From positions 1-48,761 of the forward strand of contig NZ_BDOQ01000017.1 in NCBI RefSeq assembly GCF_003112435.1: a stretch of 48,761 nt of DNA, read 5' to 3'. Shown here one piece after another: positions 28,559 to 40,517 of this stretch (positions within the stretch are counted from its first letter, which is position 1; each line of letters begins with the position of its first letter). The stretch is from Novimethylophilus kurashikiensis. Its GTDB lineage: Bacteria; Pseudomonadota; Gammaproteobacteria; Burkholderiales; Methylophilaceae. Made by a program: the position numbers and the translations under genes. Below the pieces are notes generated by a model, which saw nothing but the letters and a program-made list of their open reading frames with translations, was not told the DNA's origin and searched no databases.

Positions 28559-29423
28559 TCGTCATGACCTCGACAGGTTGCAGATAAATCGGGTCGTAGG
28601 CCTGCTGCTGGGTAATCCGCAGCAAACCTTCGCGCGCCAGTTCCAGCATCGCCAGGAAATAAGCCACCAGCTTGGGTACGCCCTCTTTCACGTTGAACAA
28701 GGCAGTAAACTCCAGCATGCCGTCCTGGTTCAGCCTGCGCAAAATCAGCGACATGTGCTCGCGCACCGACAACTGTTCGCGGGTAATGCGGTGATGGGTA
28801 AAGTGCTTGGCACGTTCCAGCACGCCGTGCCAGGCCGCAAGCAAATCGTCCATGGTGACCGTCGGCAAGTTCTGCTGCGGCATATGGTCGAAATAAGCCT
28901 GCGCCACCATCAGTTCGCGCCCCACCTGCGGCAACGCGTCGAGCTGCTGGGCTGCAAGCTTCATGGATTCGTATTCCAGCAAGCGTCGCACCAGTTCAGC
29001 ACGCGGGTCTTCTTCCTGCTCAATCTCAACAGGTCGAGGCAACAGCATGCGCGACTTGATCTCGATCAGCATCGCCGACATCAGCAGGTATTCCCCCGCC
29101 AACTCCAAATTGCCCGCCCGCATCTGCTCGACATAATCCATGTACTGCCGCGTCAGCTCCGCCATCTGGATATCCAGGATATCCAGGTTATGCTTGCGAA
29201 TCAGGTACAGCAACAAGTCCAGCGGGCCTTCGAAGGCTTCGAGGTACACCTCGAGCGCATCCGGCGGGATGTAGAGATCCTGCGGCAGTTCCAGGAGCGG
29301 TTCGCCGTGGATGAGCGCATTGATCTCGGCAGTTGCCTTGAACATCGCAGCCACTTGCGGTGCGGCACGCCCTTCGCTGTCCTGCCGAGTCGCCTCGACC
29401 GCGCCGTCCCGTGCTGTTGCCAT
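28551..29423 (-). CDS. scpA: Segregation and condensation protein ScpA
   Basis: A 290-residue kleisin. The N-terminal SMC-binding part contains LEAFEGPLDLLLYLIRKHNL and LDIQMAELTRQYMDYVEQM, then EYLLMSAMLIEIKSRMLLP; the C-terminal winged helix contains AYFLAMLELAREGLLRITQQ. About 45 residues precede the family core, so a later start is possible. It lies 40 bases after trpS on the same strand. Confidence 0.94.
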   Translation of the reverse strand: MATARDGAVEATRQDSEGRAAPQVAAMFKATAEINALIHGEPLLELPQDLYIPPDALEVYLEAFEGPLDLLLYLIRKHNLDILDIQMAELTRQYMDYVEQMRAGNLELAGEYLLMSAMLIEIKSRMLLPRPVEIEQEEDPRAELVRRLLEYESMKLAAQQLDALPQVGRELMVAQAYFDHMPQQNLPTVTMDDLLAAWHGVLERAKHFTHHRITREQLSVREHMSLILRRLNQDGMLEFTALFNVKEGVPKLVAYFLAMLELAREGLLRITQQQAYDPIYLQPVEVMTNV

Positions 29424-29463
29424 TGTCGCCCCTAACTCGCGCTCATGCCGGAATCCAGCATGA

Positions 29464-30666
29464 TTACGAGTAGTTCAACCCCATCACTTCGCGCACTTCG
29501 CGCATGGTTTCACGAGCCAGCTTGCGCGCTTTTTCGCAGCCGTCGGCGACGATGTTCTTCACCAGCGTCGGGTCTTCGGCGTACATTGCGGCGCGTTCCT
29601 GGATGGGCTTGAGCTCGGCCAGCACGCCGTCGATCACCGGCTGCTTACATTCGATGCAGCCGATGCCGGCGCTACGGCAGCCGTTGAGCACCCATTCCTT
29701 CTTCTGCTCGTCCGAATAGACTTCATGCAGCTGCCATACCGGGCACTTGGTCGGCTCGCCCGGGTCGGTACGGCGCACACGTGCCGGGTCGGTCGGCATG
29801 GTCTTGATCTTCTTGGCGACGACGTCGGGGTCTTCGCGCAGTGAAATCGTGTTGTTGTAGGACTTGGACATCTTCTGCCCGTCCAGGCCCGGCATTTTGG
29901 AAGCCGGGGTCAGCTTGGCATCCGGCTCGACCAGGATAATCTTGCCGCCGCCTTCGAGAAAGCCGAGCAAGCGTTCGCGGTCGCCCAGGCTCAAGCCTTG
30001 CTGTTCCTCGATCAGCGCCTGTGCGGAGAGAAGCGCTTCATCGTCGCCGGATTCCTGGTAACGATTGCGCAGCTCTTCGTAGAGCGCGCCGCGCTTGCTG
30101 CCCAGCTTCTTGATGGCGGCTTCGGCCTTTTCTTCGTAACCCGGCTCACGGCCGTAAATATGGTTAAAGCGGCGTGCGATCTCGCGGGTGAATTCGATAT
30201 GCGGAACCTGGTCTTCGCCAACCGGAACCTGGGTCGCCTTGTAGATCAGGATGTCGGCGCTTTGCAGCAATGGGTAGCCAAGGAAGCCGTACGTCGACAA
30301 ATCCTTGCTCGCCAGTTTTTCCTGCTGGTCCTTATAGGTCGGCACGCGTTCCAGCCAACTTAAAGGAGTAATCATGGACAGCAACGTATGCAACTCCGCA
30401 TGCTCCGGCACGCGCGATTGCAGGAAGATGGTGGCATAGGCCGGATCGACACCCGCAGCAAGCCAATCGATGACCATTTCCCACACGCTTTCCTCAATGA
30501 TGCTGGGCGTGTCGTAATGGGTAGTGAGCGCGTGCCAGTCGGCGACGAAGAACAGGCACTCATGCTCGTGTTGGAGCTTGAGCCAGTTCTTCAGCACGCC
30601 GTGATAATGCCCGAGGTGCAGGTTGCCAGTGGGGCGCATGCCCGACAGTACGCGTTCAACAGCCAT
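29464..30666 (-). CDS. trpS: Tryptophanyl-tRNA synthetase (long form)
   Basis: A 400-residue class I aminoacyl-tRNA synthetase. HIGH-like motif HLGHYHG and KMSKS (GLDGQKMSKSYNNTISL) are present. It is about 65 residues longer than E. coli TrpS because of an insertion at about 195-260 (AEAAIKKLGSKRGALYEELR ... LSLGDRERLLGFLEGGGK), a form common in betaproteobacteria. Cys-containing GCRSAGIGCIECKQP lies near the C-terminus. Confidence 0.96.
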   Translation of the reverse strand: MAVERVLSGMRPTGNLHLGHYHGVLKNWLKLQHEHECLFFVADWHALTTHYDTPSIIEESVWEMVIDWLAAGVDPAYATIFLQSRVPEHAELHTLLSMITPLSWLERVPTYKDQQEKLASKDLSTYGFLGYPLLQSADILIYKATQVPVGEDQVPHIEFTREIARRFNHIYGREPGYEEKAEAAIKKLGSKRGALYEELRNRYQESGDDEALLSAQALIEEQQGLSLGDRERLLGFLEGGGKIILVEPDAKLTPASKMPGLDGQKMSKSYNNTISLREDPDVVAKKIKTMPTDPARVRRTDPGEPTKCPVWQLHEVYSDEQKKEWVLNGCRSAGIGCIECKQPVIDGVLAELKPIQERAAMYAEDPTLVKNIVADGCEKARKLARETMREVREVMGLNYS

Positions 30667-30721
30667 TTGTTTTTAACCTTAAAAAATGAACCTTAAGAAG
30701 TGAATTTTGGAAAATCCACTC

Positions 30722-31387
30722 TTAGAAAAATAACCATGAAATCAATTGTAAAACAGTCATGATAAATGGCCACAAAATTGCGCCAAGTACATGGGTAAAC
30801 ATCAGCACCAGCAGGATGATGAATCCGTAGGGTTCGACCTTGGCGAACTGCCAAGCCAAGCGGTGCGGCAGCAGGCTCACTGCGATACGTCCGCCATCGA
30901 GCGGCGGCAACGGTAGCAGATTGAGCACCATGAGCACCACGTTGATCATGATGCCTGCCGTGCCCATGAGCGCCAGCGGCGTCGAGACGAAGGCCGGCAA
31001 CAGCGGCGAGACCTTGATCGCCAGCGCCCAGAAAATCGCCATGATGAAGTTGGATCCCGGTCCGGCAGCAGCCACCCACAACATGTCGCGCTTGGGATGG
31101 CGCAAGCGACCGAAGTTGACCGGCACCGGCTTGGCCCAGCCGAACAGGATGCCGCCCACCAATAAGGTCAGCCCCGGAATCAGCAGCGTGCCGATGGGGT
31201 CGATGTGGCGCAAGGGATTGAAGCTGATGCGCCCGGCGGCTTCCGCAGTCATGTCGCCGAAATACCGGGCGACATAGCCGTGCGCGGCTTCGTGCACGGT
31301 AATGGCAAAGATCACCGGCAGTGCATAGATGGTGATACGCTGGACGGTGTCCAGGCTGGATAAGGCTTGCAGCAGTTCGAACAGCAT
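30722..31387 (-). CDS. Site-2 protease family (M50) membrane metalloprotease
   Basis: A 221-residue polytopic protein with zinc motif VHEAAHGYVARYFGD and the second conserved element NLLPLPPLDGGRIAVSLLP. It lacks a PDZ domain and is too short to be RseP, so it belongs to the small YwhC-like group of intramembrane proteases or chaperones. Its ATG shares one base with the stop codon of the upstream YciO gene. Confidence 0.9.
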   Translation of the reverse strand: MLFELLQALSSLDTVQRITIYALPVIFAITVHEAAHGYVARYFGDMTAEAAGRISFNPLRHIDPIGTLLIPGLTLLVGGILFGWAKPVPVNFGRLRHPKRDMLWVAAAGPGSNFIMAIFWALAIKVSPLLPAFVSTPLALMGTAGIMINVVLMVLNLLPLPPLDGGRIAVSLLPHRLAWQFAKVEPYGFIILLVLMFTHVLGAILWPFIMTVLQLISWLFF

Positions 31388-32022
31388 CAGTATTCCTCTT
31401 CAAAACCGAAAGACGCGATATCGCCGCGGCCCTTGCGCACCAGCGCAGGCTCTTCCTTGCTCAAGTCGATCACCGTGGTCATCTCGTTGGCGCAAGCGCC
31501 GGCATCGATAACGAGGTCCAGTTGGTGCTCCAGCCGGTCGCGGATTTCCCACGCCTCGTTAAGCGGGCCTTCTTCGCCGGGCAGCGTCAGCGTCATGCTC
31601 AACAAGGGTTCGCCCAATTCATCAAGCAAGGCTTGCGTTACCGCATGCTCCGGCACGCGCAAGCCTATCGTGCTGCGCTTGGGATGCTGCAAGCGGCGCG
31701 GCACTTCTCGCGTGGCTTCCAGAATAAATGTATAGCTCCCGGGCGTGTGTGCCTTGAGCAAGCGGAACTGCCGGTTATCGACCCGCGCATAGGTGGCAAT
31801 GTCGGTCAGGTTGCGGCACACCAGCGTGAACAGATGGTCTTCATCCACGCCGCGAATGGCGCGGATACGTTCCTGCGCTTCCTTGTCGCCAAGAACACAG
31901 CCCAGGGCATAGCACGAATCGGTGGGGTAAGCGATAACCCCGCCGTTGCGCAGGATCGCCACCGCTTGCTGGATCAGACGGGCCTGGGGATTCTCGGGGT
32001 GGATGGAAAAATATTGGGACAT
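31387..32022 (-). CDS. yciO: YciO/Sua5-family protein
   Basis: The 211-residue protein has the YrdC fold: LRNGGVIAYPTDSCYALGCV and LFTLVCRNLTDIATYARVDN, GSYTFILEATREVP and STIGLRVPEH. The order next to a PHP phosphatase matches E. coli yciO-rnm, so the YciO subgroup is more likely than the tRNA t6A enzyme TsaC. ATG 32022 is chosen because it begins right after the PHP stop; the longer frame would overlap that gene. Confidence 0.9.
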   Translation of the reverse strand: MSQYFSIHPENPQARLIQQAVAILRNGGVIAYPTDSCYALGCVLGDKEAQERIRAIRGVDEDHLFTLVCRNLTDIATYARVDNRQFRLLKAHTPGSYTFILEATREVPRRLQHPKRSTIGLRVPEHAVTQALLDELGEPLLSMTLTLPGEEGPLNEAWEIRDRLEHQLDLVIDAGACANEMTTVIDLSKEEPALVRKGRGDIASFGFEEEY

Positions 32023-32024
32023 GA

Positions 32025-32879
32025 TCAGTGCACCGCCGCCATTTCGGCCCAATCGTGCCAGATGGGTTTGCAAATGGAAGGCAAGGCAGGCAAACGGCCC
32101 ATTTCCACGTAAGTCATGCCCGGCCCGTGGTAATCGGAACCGGTCGATGCCAGCAGATCGAATTGATGCGCCAAACGGGCGAATTCCTGGTACTGATCGG
32201 CCGTGTGGCTGCCGGTGACGACTTCTACCGCCTTGCCGCCCAGCTCGCGGAACTCATGCAACAGGTTGAGCATGTTGGTGCGACCGAGGTCGTAGCGTCC
32301 CGGATGTGCCAGAACGGGCACGCCGCCGCTGCCGACGATCCAGCTTACGGCTTCTTCCAGGTCCGCCCAATTGTGCTCGAAATAACCGGGTTTGCCGGGG
32401 ACGAGAAAGCGTTTGAACACACTACGCACTTCGTTGGCGTAGCCCTGCTCCACCATCCATCGCGCAAAATGGCTGCGGCTGATGATGCCACCCTTGGTGG
32501 CATGTGCGTAAGCGCCTTCCAGGCTGCCGGCAATGCCTGCGCGCGCGAGACTATCAGCCATGCCTTGGGCCCGTGTATGACGGCTGTCGCGGATGCGTTT
32601 CAGCCCGTCCTTGAGCGGCGCATACTCGGGATCGACCTTGAGGCCTACGATGTGCAAGGTACGACGATGCCAGGTCACCGAGATTTCCACACCATTGATA
32701 AAGCCTAGCCCATGCGCTTTGGCTGCCTCGGCAGCCTCCGCCAAACCGGCCACGTCGTCATGGTCGGTGAGCGCGAGCACATCCACTCCGCGTTCGGCGG
32801 CGTAGGCCATTAGATCGGCAGGCGCGAGCAATCCATCGGAAACCGTGGAATGGCAGTGGAGATCGAATTGGGGAGTCAT
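32025..32879 (-). CDS. rnm: PHP-domain phosphatase/exonuclease (RNase AM / YciV type)
   Basis: A 284-residue PHP metalloenzyme: FDLHCHSTVSDGLLAPADLM, VLALTDHDDVAGLAEAAEAA, PVLAHPGRYDLGRT and ASTGSDYHGPGMTY supply the metal ligands. E. coli YciV/RNase AM acts on RNA 5' ends and 3',5'-nucleoside bisphosphates; the same reaction is expected here. Stop and next gene's start are two bases apart. Confidence 0.9.
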   Translation of the reverse strand: MTPQFDLHCHSTVSDGLLAPADLMAYAAERGVDVLALTDHDDVAGLAEAAEAAKAHGLGFINGVEISVTWHRRTLHIVGLKVDPEYAPLKDGLKRIRDSRHTRAQGMADSLARAGIAGSLEGAYAHATKGGIISRSHFARWMVEQGYANEVRSVFKRFLVPGKPGYFEHNWADLEEAVSWIVGSGGVPVLAHPGRYDLGRTNMLNLLHEFRELGGKAVEVVTGSHTADQYQEFARLAHQFDLLASTGSDYHGPGMTYVEMGRLPALPSICKPIWHDWAEMAAVH

Positions 32880-32975
32880 GCGGGGAGTGTGTTGAAATCA
32901 AGCCGAATCATAGCATTAGGCGCGATAGCTTGCTATCTCGGCACCCTCAAACCTAGGGGAAATCCGGCGATTTTC

Positions 32976-33437
32976 CTACGTTTTCGCCTGTTCGTCGCCC
33001 GACTTCCAGCCCCAGTTGAGCCAGACGCGCAGTCGACGAAATGCCTCGTGGGGCAACGCGTCCGGAAACAGTACGACCGGCAGCATGCGTTTTCGCCCTT
33101 CCAACCGCAGATGCAACACGGTGAGCCAGGGCTGAACGAAACTCGACCCCAGGATTTCTGCCGGAACCCAATCATCCTGCACAAGTCGTACCGAGAACGA
33201 GCCATCTTTGGTCAACTTGAGACCTCGCACCTTGCCCGGAAGTTGCCGCAGGTAAATCATGAGGCTTGCTACTAGCGCCATCGCAATTACCGTCTTGACG
33301 AGCCAGGCGAGAGGCAAGACGACGATGGCAATCAGGCACAACCCGTGCATGATCACGAGCAATGCTCGCAACCGACACGAAGGGATCAAGTCGGCCTGGA
33401 AGGGCTTGAAGTTATAATGGGACGGATTTTTCGACAA
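32976..33437 (-). CDS. YgfX-like inner-membrane protein
   Basis: The product (about 153 residues) fits the YgfX family: LIPSCRLRALLVIMHGLCLI and IVVLPLAWLV form the first membrane hairpin, followed by LVASLMIYLRQLP and a soluble tail with LHLRLEGRKRMLPVVLFPDA, HEAFRRLRVWLNW. The start is uncertain: TTG 33437 (after a purine-rich stretch) is proposed because the frame upstream runs through the divergent ygfZ start and lacks family features; an ATG at 33506 is the longer option. In E. coli YgfX is next to SdhE and YgfZ; here it diverges from ygfZ. Confidence 0.75.
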   Translation of the reverse strand: MSKNPSHYNFKPFQADLIPSCRLRALLVIMHGLCLIAIVVLPLAWLVKTVIAMALVASLMIYLRQLPGKVRGLKLTKDGSFSVRLVQDDWVPAEILGSSFVQPWLTVLHLRLEGRKRMLPVVLFPDALPHEAFRRLRVWLNWGWKSGDEQAKT

Positions 33438-33472
33438 TTTTCTTATTCTTGTTTTTATATTCTGGAATCGAA

Positions 33473-34495
33473 ATGGCAAACACCTGGTTAGACTTTCTGG
33501 CTGCATCGGGCGCGCAACTGGCGGAATCCCGCGTCCAGCATTTCGGCCAACCGCAAGCAGAACTCGTCGCCGCAGCCGAAGGCGATGTCATGGCCGACCT
33601 CTCGCATCTGGGCCTGCTCGAACTCACCGGCGAGGACACACAAGCTTTTCTGCAAGGCCAGCTCACCAACGACATCAAGCTGCTCAATGGCAGCAACAGC
33701 GAATACGCTGGTTATTGTACGGCCAAGGGCCGCCTGCTCGCGACCCTGCTATTGTGGAAGCAAGGCGACGCGCATTACGCCCAGCTCGATGGTGGCATTA
33801 CCCCAGCCATCATGAAGCGGCTCGGCATGTTCGTATTGCGTTCAAAAGTAAAAATTGCGGATGCGAGCACCGCAAAGGTTCGCATCGGGCTCTCGGGCAA
33901 GAATGCAGAAGCTGGGCTTTCTGTCGTGTTCCCGACCATTCCCGCACAACCGCATCAACTGGTCGTCCACAACGAGACGGCACTGCTGCGGCTCCCGGGC
34001 ATCATGCCGCGTTTTGAGATCGTCGTCCCGGTCGATGCCGCTTCAGCGCTTTGGAATCAGCTGGCAGCCAAATTCAAGCCCGTCGGCAGCGCAGTGTGGG
34101 AATGGCTGGAAATCCGGGCTGGCGTACCGCAAGTCACCGCCGGTACGCAGGAAGAATTCGTCCCGCAGATGCTCAATCTCGACCTTCTGGGCGGCATCAG
34201 CTTCAACAAGGGCTGTTACACCGGCCAGGAAATCGTCGCTCGCACGCACTACCTGGGGAAAGTGAAGCGCAGAACACACTTGGCGCATACCACGGCAACA
34301 TCGGTCGCCCCTGGGGACAAAATTTTCGGCACTGACACGGCCGAACCTGTGGGCTTAATTGTCAACGCAGCGGCAGCAGTGCAAGGCGGATTTGAAGTAC
34401 TCGCTGAAATTCGTCTGGAAAGCGTGGAAGCCGGGCCGATCCGACTAGAGGATGGGAGCGTGCTGGAACTACGAGATTTGCCTTACGGCTTGTGA
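33473..34495 (+). CDS. ygfZ: YgfZ, folate-binding iron-sulfur cluster assembly protein
   Basis: A 340-residue GcvT-like protein with the family signature [20 protein letters not shown]. YgfZ binds tetrahydrofolate and supports repair or assembly of Fe-S enzymes including MiaB. ATG 33473 ([10 protein letters not shown]) is preferred over an in-frame ATG at 33449. Its 3' end overlaps the convergent ftsB by 13 bases. Confidence 0.93.
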   Translation: MANTWLDFLAASGAQLAESRVQHFGQPQAELVAAAEGDVMADLSHLGLLELTGEDTQAFLQGQLTNDIKLLNGSNSEYAGYCTAKGRLLATLLLWKQGDAHYAQLDGGITPAIMKRLGMFVLRSKVKIADASTAKVRIGLSGKNAEAGLSVVFPTIPAQPHQLVVHNETALLRLPGIMPRFEIVVPVDAASALWNQLAAKFKPVGSAVWEWLEIRAGVPQVTAGTQEEFVPQMLNLDLLGGISFNKGCYTGQEIVARTHYLGKVKRRTHLAHTTATSVAPGDKIFGTDTAEPVGLIVNAAAAVQGGFEVLAEIRLESVEAGPIRLEDGSVLELRDLPYGL

Positions 34496-34863
34496 GGCGT
34501 GGGAGCGGCAGCAGGTTTGGCCGCTTCCGTTTTATTCGGGACCGGCTTGACCGGTTCCGTCTTTTGAGGGGCAGGTGCAACAGGCGGCGTTCCGCCATCC
34601 ACCACCTGATAGAACACCTCATCCTGCTTCACCATGCCGAGTTCGCTGCGGGCGCGCTCTTCAATCGCGGCGTAGCCTTGCTTGAGGTCGCGCACTTCAG
34701 CATCCAGCGAATTGTTACGCGCCTTGAGCTTATCGTTGGCAGTTTTCTGCTGCTCGATCTGATGGTTCAAATCCCACACGCGCATCCAGCTACCCTTGCC
34801 GAGCCACAATGGATATTGCAGCGCGGCGATCAGGATGACCAGAAAAAGGGTGAGCAGCCTCAT
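34483..34863 (-). CDS. ftsB: Cell division protein FtsB with Pro/Lys-rich tail
   Basis: The 126-residue protein has the FtsB layout: a short cytoplasmic start, one membrane helix ([17 protein letters not shown]), and a periplasmic coiled coil ([20 protein letters not shown] ... [20 protein letters not shown]) ending in [19 protein letters not shown]. It joins FtsQ and FtsL in the divisome. The last ~35 residues are rich in Pro, Ala, Lys and Thr and make it longer than E. coli FtsB (103). Position downstream of eno is conserved across proteobacteria. Confidence 0.92.
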   Translation of the reverse strand: MRLLTLFLVILIAALQYPLWLGKGSWMRVWDLNHQIEQQKTANDKLKARNNSLDAEVRDLKQGYAAIEERARSELGMVKQDEVFYQVVDGGTPPVAPAPQKTEPVKPVPNKTEAAKPAAAPTPHKP

Positions 34864-34970
34864 CAGGATTTAAAAGTAACGATTGCCATCGACATAGAAC
34901 CTACCCCTCTCCGAAACGCTGCATGGTTTCGGACACGGAAAGCGCTCATGCCTGACGGCAACCGCACTTT

Positions 34971-36266
<1,296 letters not shown>

Positions 36267-36334
36267 TTAATACGTCATTAATGCAGGGCTAGCCTGCTTT
36301 TGTACGTTGCAGGCGAGGCCGCCTGCGCTATAGG

Positions 36335-37173
36335 TTATAGCTCTTGTTCGACAAACCCGTGCTTCTTCACCAGGCTATCGATGTCGATCAGCGTTTCCAG
36401 CAAGGCACGCATCTTGGGCAGCGGCCAGGCATTGGGGCCGTCGGACAAGGCCTTGGCGGGGTCGGGGTGGGTTTCCATGAATACGCCGGCCACGCCGGAG
36501 GCGACCGCAGCACGTGCCAATACCGGCACATGTTCGCGCTGACCGCCCGACTTGTCGCCCTGCCCGCCCGGTTGCTGCACCGAATGGGTGGCGTCGAACA
36601 CCACCGGGCAATCGGTATTGCGCATCACGGCCAGGCCGCGCATGTCCGACACCAAAGTGTTATAGCCGAAGGAAGCGCCGCGTTCGCAGACCATGATGTT
36701 GTCTACGCCGCCGTTGGCTTCCTTGGCCTTATCGACCACGTTCTTCATGTCCCAAGGGGCCATGAACTGGCCCTTCTTGATGTTCACCGGCTTGCCCGTT
36801 GCGGCGCATGCCTGAATAAAATCGGTCTGGCGGCACAGAAAAGCCGGGGTTTGCAGCACATCCACCACGGCAGCCACTTCCGACACTTCCATTTCGTTGT
36901 GCACGTCGGTGAGCACCGGCACGCCGATCTGCTTTTTTACTTCTGACAGAATGCGCAGCCCTTCTTGCATACCCAAGCCGCGGAAGGTCTTGGTGGAGCT
37001 GCGATTAGCCTTGTCGTAGGATGACTTATAGATGAAGTTGACGCCCAATTCAGCGCAGATTTCCTTGAGTTGGCCGGCGGTGTCCATTGCCATTTGCTCG
37101 GACTCGATCACGCAAGGACCGGCAATCAGGAACATCGGTTGGTAAAGGCCGACCTCAAAACCACAGAGCTTCA

Positions 37174-37174
<1 letters not shown>
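36335..37174 (-). CDS. kdsA: 3-deoxy-8-phosphooctulonate synthase
   Basis: A 279-residue enzyme that condenses phosphoenolpyruvate with arabinose-5-phosphate to make Kdo-8-phosphate for lipopolysaccharide, confirming a Gram-negative host. Features: [44 protein letters not shown]-equivalent [18 protein letters not shown] and [20 protein letters not shown]. Its ATG shares one base with the pyrG stop, so the two are translationally coupled. Confidence 0.97.
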
Positions 37175-38865
<1,691 letters not shown>

Positions 38866-38943
38866 TTACCCGAAACGGGGGGGCGTCACAATGAAGGATG
38901 AGGGTGAGCTGCGCCTTTTTCACGAGCCAGGCAGTGAGTCTGG

Positions 38944-39858
38944 CTAAGCGCCGACCTGGGCGGAAACTGATACCGGGTAAAGCTTTTGACGGCAGCGCGG
39001 AAAATTGCGGCAGCCCCAGAATTCGCCGCGCCGACTCTTGCGTCTGAGCATTTTTACCCCGCAGGCAGGACAGGTCGGCGTAGTGTAGTCGCCTGCTGCA
39101 GCTAAGGCCAGCAAGCGTTTTTGCGCAACGTCCGGCAGGCGTTGCAGCATCAGCATCAACATGCTGCCGGTCATGAGCGTGATGCCGTTGGTATTGGCGT
39201 AGGCACGGGCTTCTTCAGCAAATTCGCCGGCAGCAATGAAAAAACCTTTGGCGATCTTGCGATGGTTCAATACCTCGCAAAAAAGTTTCACAGCCGCTGC
39301 GCTGACGGCCTCTTCGGCTCCAGCCGCACATTGCACCAGGAAAAACTCGGCCTCCCCCTGCTGCACCTTGATAGCCGTTCGCCCTTCGGTATCCAGCAGC
39401 AAGCATTCCACCGCATGGCCTTTCTCCTCGAAATAGGCCATGCATAGGTCTTGGAAGCGTTTCCACTCAAGGCTCAGCAATAACTCTAGCGTCCAGGCGT
39501 CGGGACGGTCGTATAAGGAGGTAACGGTACGACCGATGGTTGGGGCATGCCACGTGCGCTCCATGGCCTGAGTCGCCCGAAAATTGCCAGTGCCGGCCAG
39601 CGAGTATTTACGGCGCGGTCGCCGGCGCAGCACGTAGCGGTTGAGCGCGGCAATCAGTGCAAATGCCCCGGCGAGAATGTATCCCACCGGCTCGGCAGCA
39701 AGGCCGAAAGTCTTGAGAACGGGAATTCCCGATGACTGGAGTATCGGCAACACAGCGGCATCGACGACCAGCAATATCGCTGCAATCGCCGCGGAAACCT
39801 TCCAATGTTCGAACAGCGCGATCTCGACCAGCGACGGCAGTCGAGCACGTTTAGCCAT
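38944..39858 (-). CDS. Membrane-anchored Mrr-like restriction endonuclease-fold protein with C4 zinc finger (catalytic Lys missing)
   Basis: The 304-residue product has two N-terminal membrane helices (about 18-38 and 48-68), a Mrr-type restriction endonuclease-fold domain (about 125-250, LEWKRFQDLCMAYFEEKGHA) and a C-terminal topoisomerase-type zinc finger (CPACGVKMLRRKSRRGEFWG, CRNFPRC). The usual catalytic pattern is D...(E/Q)xK; here the acidic part is DTEGRTAIK and the strand reads FFLVQCAAG, so the Lys expected after QC is Ala. Nuclease activity is doubtful. It is the last gene of the mtnA-aldolase unit and overlaps the aldolase by eight bases. Confidence 0.8.
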   Translation of the reverse strand: MAKRARLPSLVEIALFEHWKVSAAIAAILLVVDAAVLPILQSSGIPVLKTFGLAAEPVGYILAGAFALIAALNRYVLRRRPRRKYSLAGTGNFRATQAMERTWHAPTIGRTVTSLYDRPDAWTLELLLSLEWKRFQDLCMAYFEEKGHAVECLLLDTEGRTAIKVQQGEAEFFLVQCAAGAEEAVSAAAVKLFCEVLNHRKIAKGFFIAAGEFAEEARAYANTNGITLMTGSMLMLMLQRLPDVAQKRLLALAAAGDYTTPTCPACGVKMLRRKSRRGEFWGCRNFPRCRQKLYPVSVSAQVGA

Positions 39859-40495
39859 CGTTGCTTTTCCAGCGCCCGTAGCCCTTGAATTGCTCGTGTA
39901 CCTCGGCCATTTGCTCAGGCGTCAGTAAATGCGGTTCGCCGGCCTGCAATGCCCGCCAGTATTGCTCACACAGGGTTTCCACCTCCAGCGCCACGGCAAA
40001 GGCTTCGTCGAGATCACGCCCCAGAGAGATCATGCCGTGATTGGCCAACAGACAGGCCTTACGTTCGTGCAAGGCCGTCACTGCTGCATCCGAAAGCGCC
40101 TGGCTGCCGAACAAGGCATAAGGCGCACAGCGAACGGTATCGCCACCCGCCACGGCAATCATGTAATGGAACGGCGGAATTTCGCGGCGGAGACACGCCA
40201 ATGTCGTCGAGAACATGGCATGGGTATGGATGACCGCGGCGATTTCCGGTCTCGCCGCGAGAATGTCACGGTGAAAACGCCATTCGCTAGTCGGTGCGCG
40301 TTTGCCCTGGGCCTGGCCGTCGAAATCCATCTGCACCATGTCGTGCGGCGTCATGGATTCGGCCGTCATGCCGGTTGGCGTCACCAGGAAACCGTCCCCC
40401 ACGCGCACGCTGACATTGCCGGACGTACCGCGATTGAGGCCATAGTCCGACAGCTTGCGGGCAATCGCTAGTAATTGTTCTCGGATCAGAATCAT
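39851..40495 (-). CDS. Class II aldolase family protein (probable methylthioribulose-1-phosphate aldolase or dehydratase)
   Basis: The 214-residue protein has the zinc class II aldolase/adducin pattern: LNRGTSGNVSVRVGDGFLVT, MTAESMTPHDMVQMDFDG, AVIHTHAMFSTTLACLRREI and LLANHGMISLGRDLDEAFAV. The overall sequence is closer to fuculose-phosphate-type aldolases than to MtnB. It follows mtnA by 22 bases. With MtnA it could form the DHAP shunt, splitting 5-methylthioribulose-1-phosphate into DHAP and a methylthio-aldehyde; MtnB-type dehydration is the alternative. Confidence 0.82.
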   Translation of the reverse strand: MILIREQLLAIARKLSDYGLNRGTSGNVSVRVGDGFLVTPTGMTAESMTPHDMVQMDFDGQAQGKRAPTSEWRFHRDILAARPEIAAVIHTHAMFSTTLACLRREIPPFHYMIAVAGGDTVRCAPYALFGSQALSDAAVTALHERKACLLANHGMISLGRDLDEAFAVALEVETLCEQYWRALQAGEPHLLTPEQMAEVHEQFKGYGRWKSNDG

Positions 40496-40517
40496 GACGG
40501 GTTCTCCTGGCGCCGCG

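Noticed and set aside
38875-38947. Small plus-strand gene starting near 38891
   Set aside because: An 18-codon frame with a G-rich stretch upstream but no conserved features; it may be chance.
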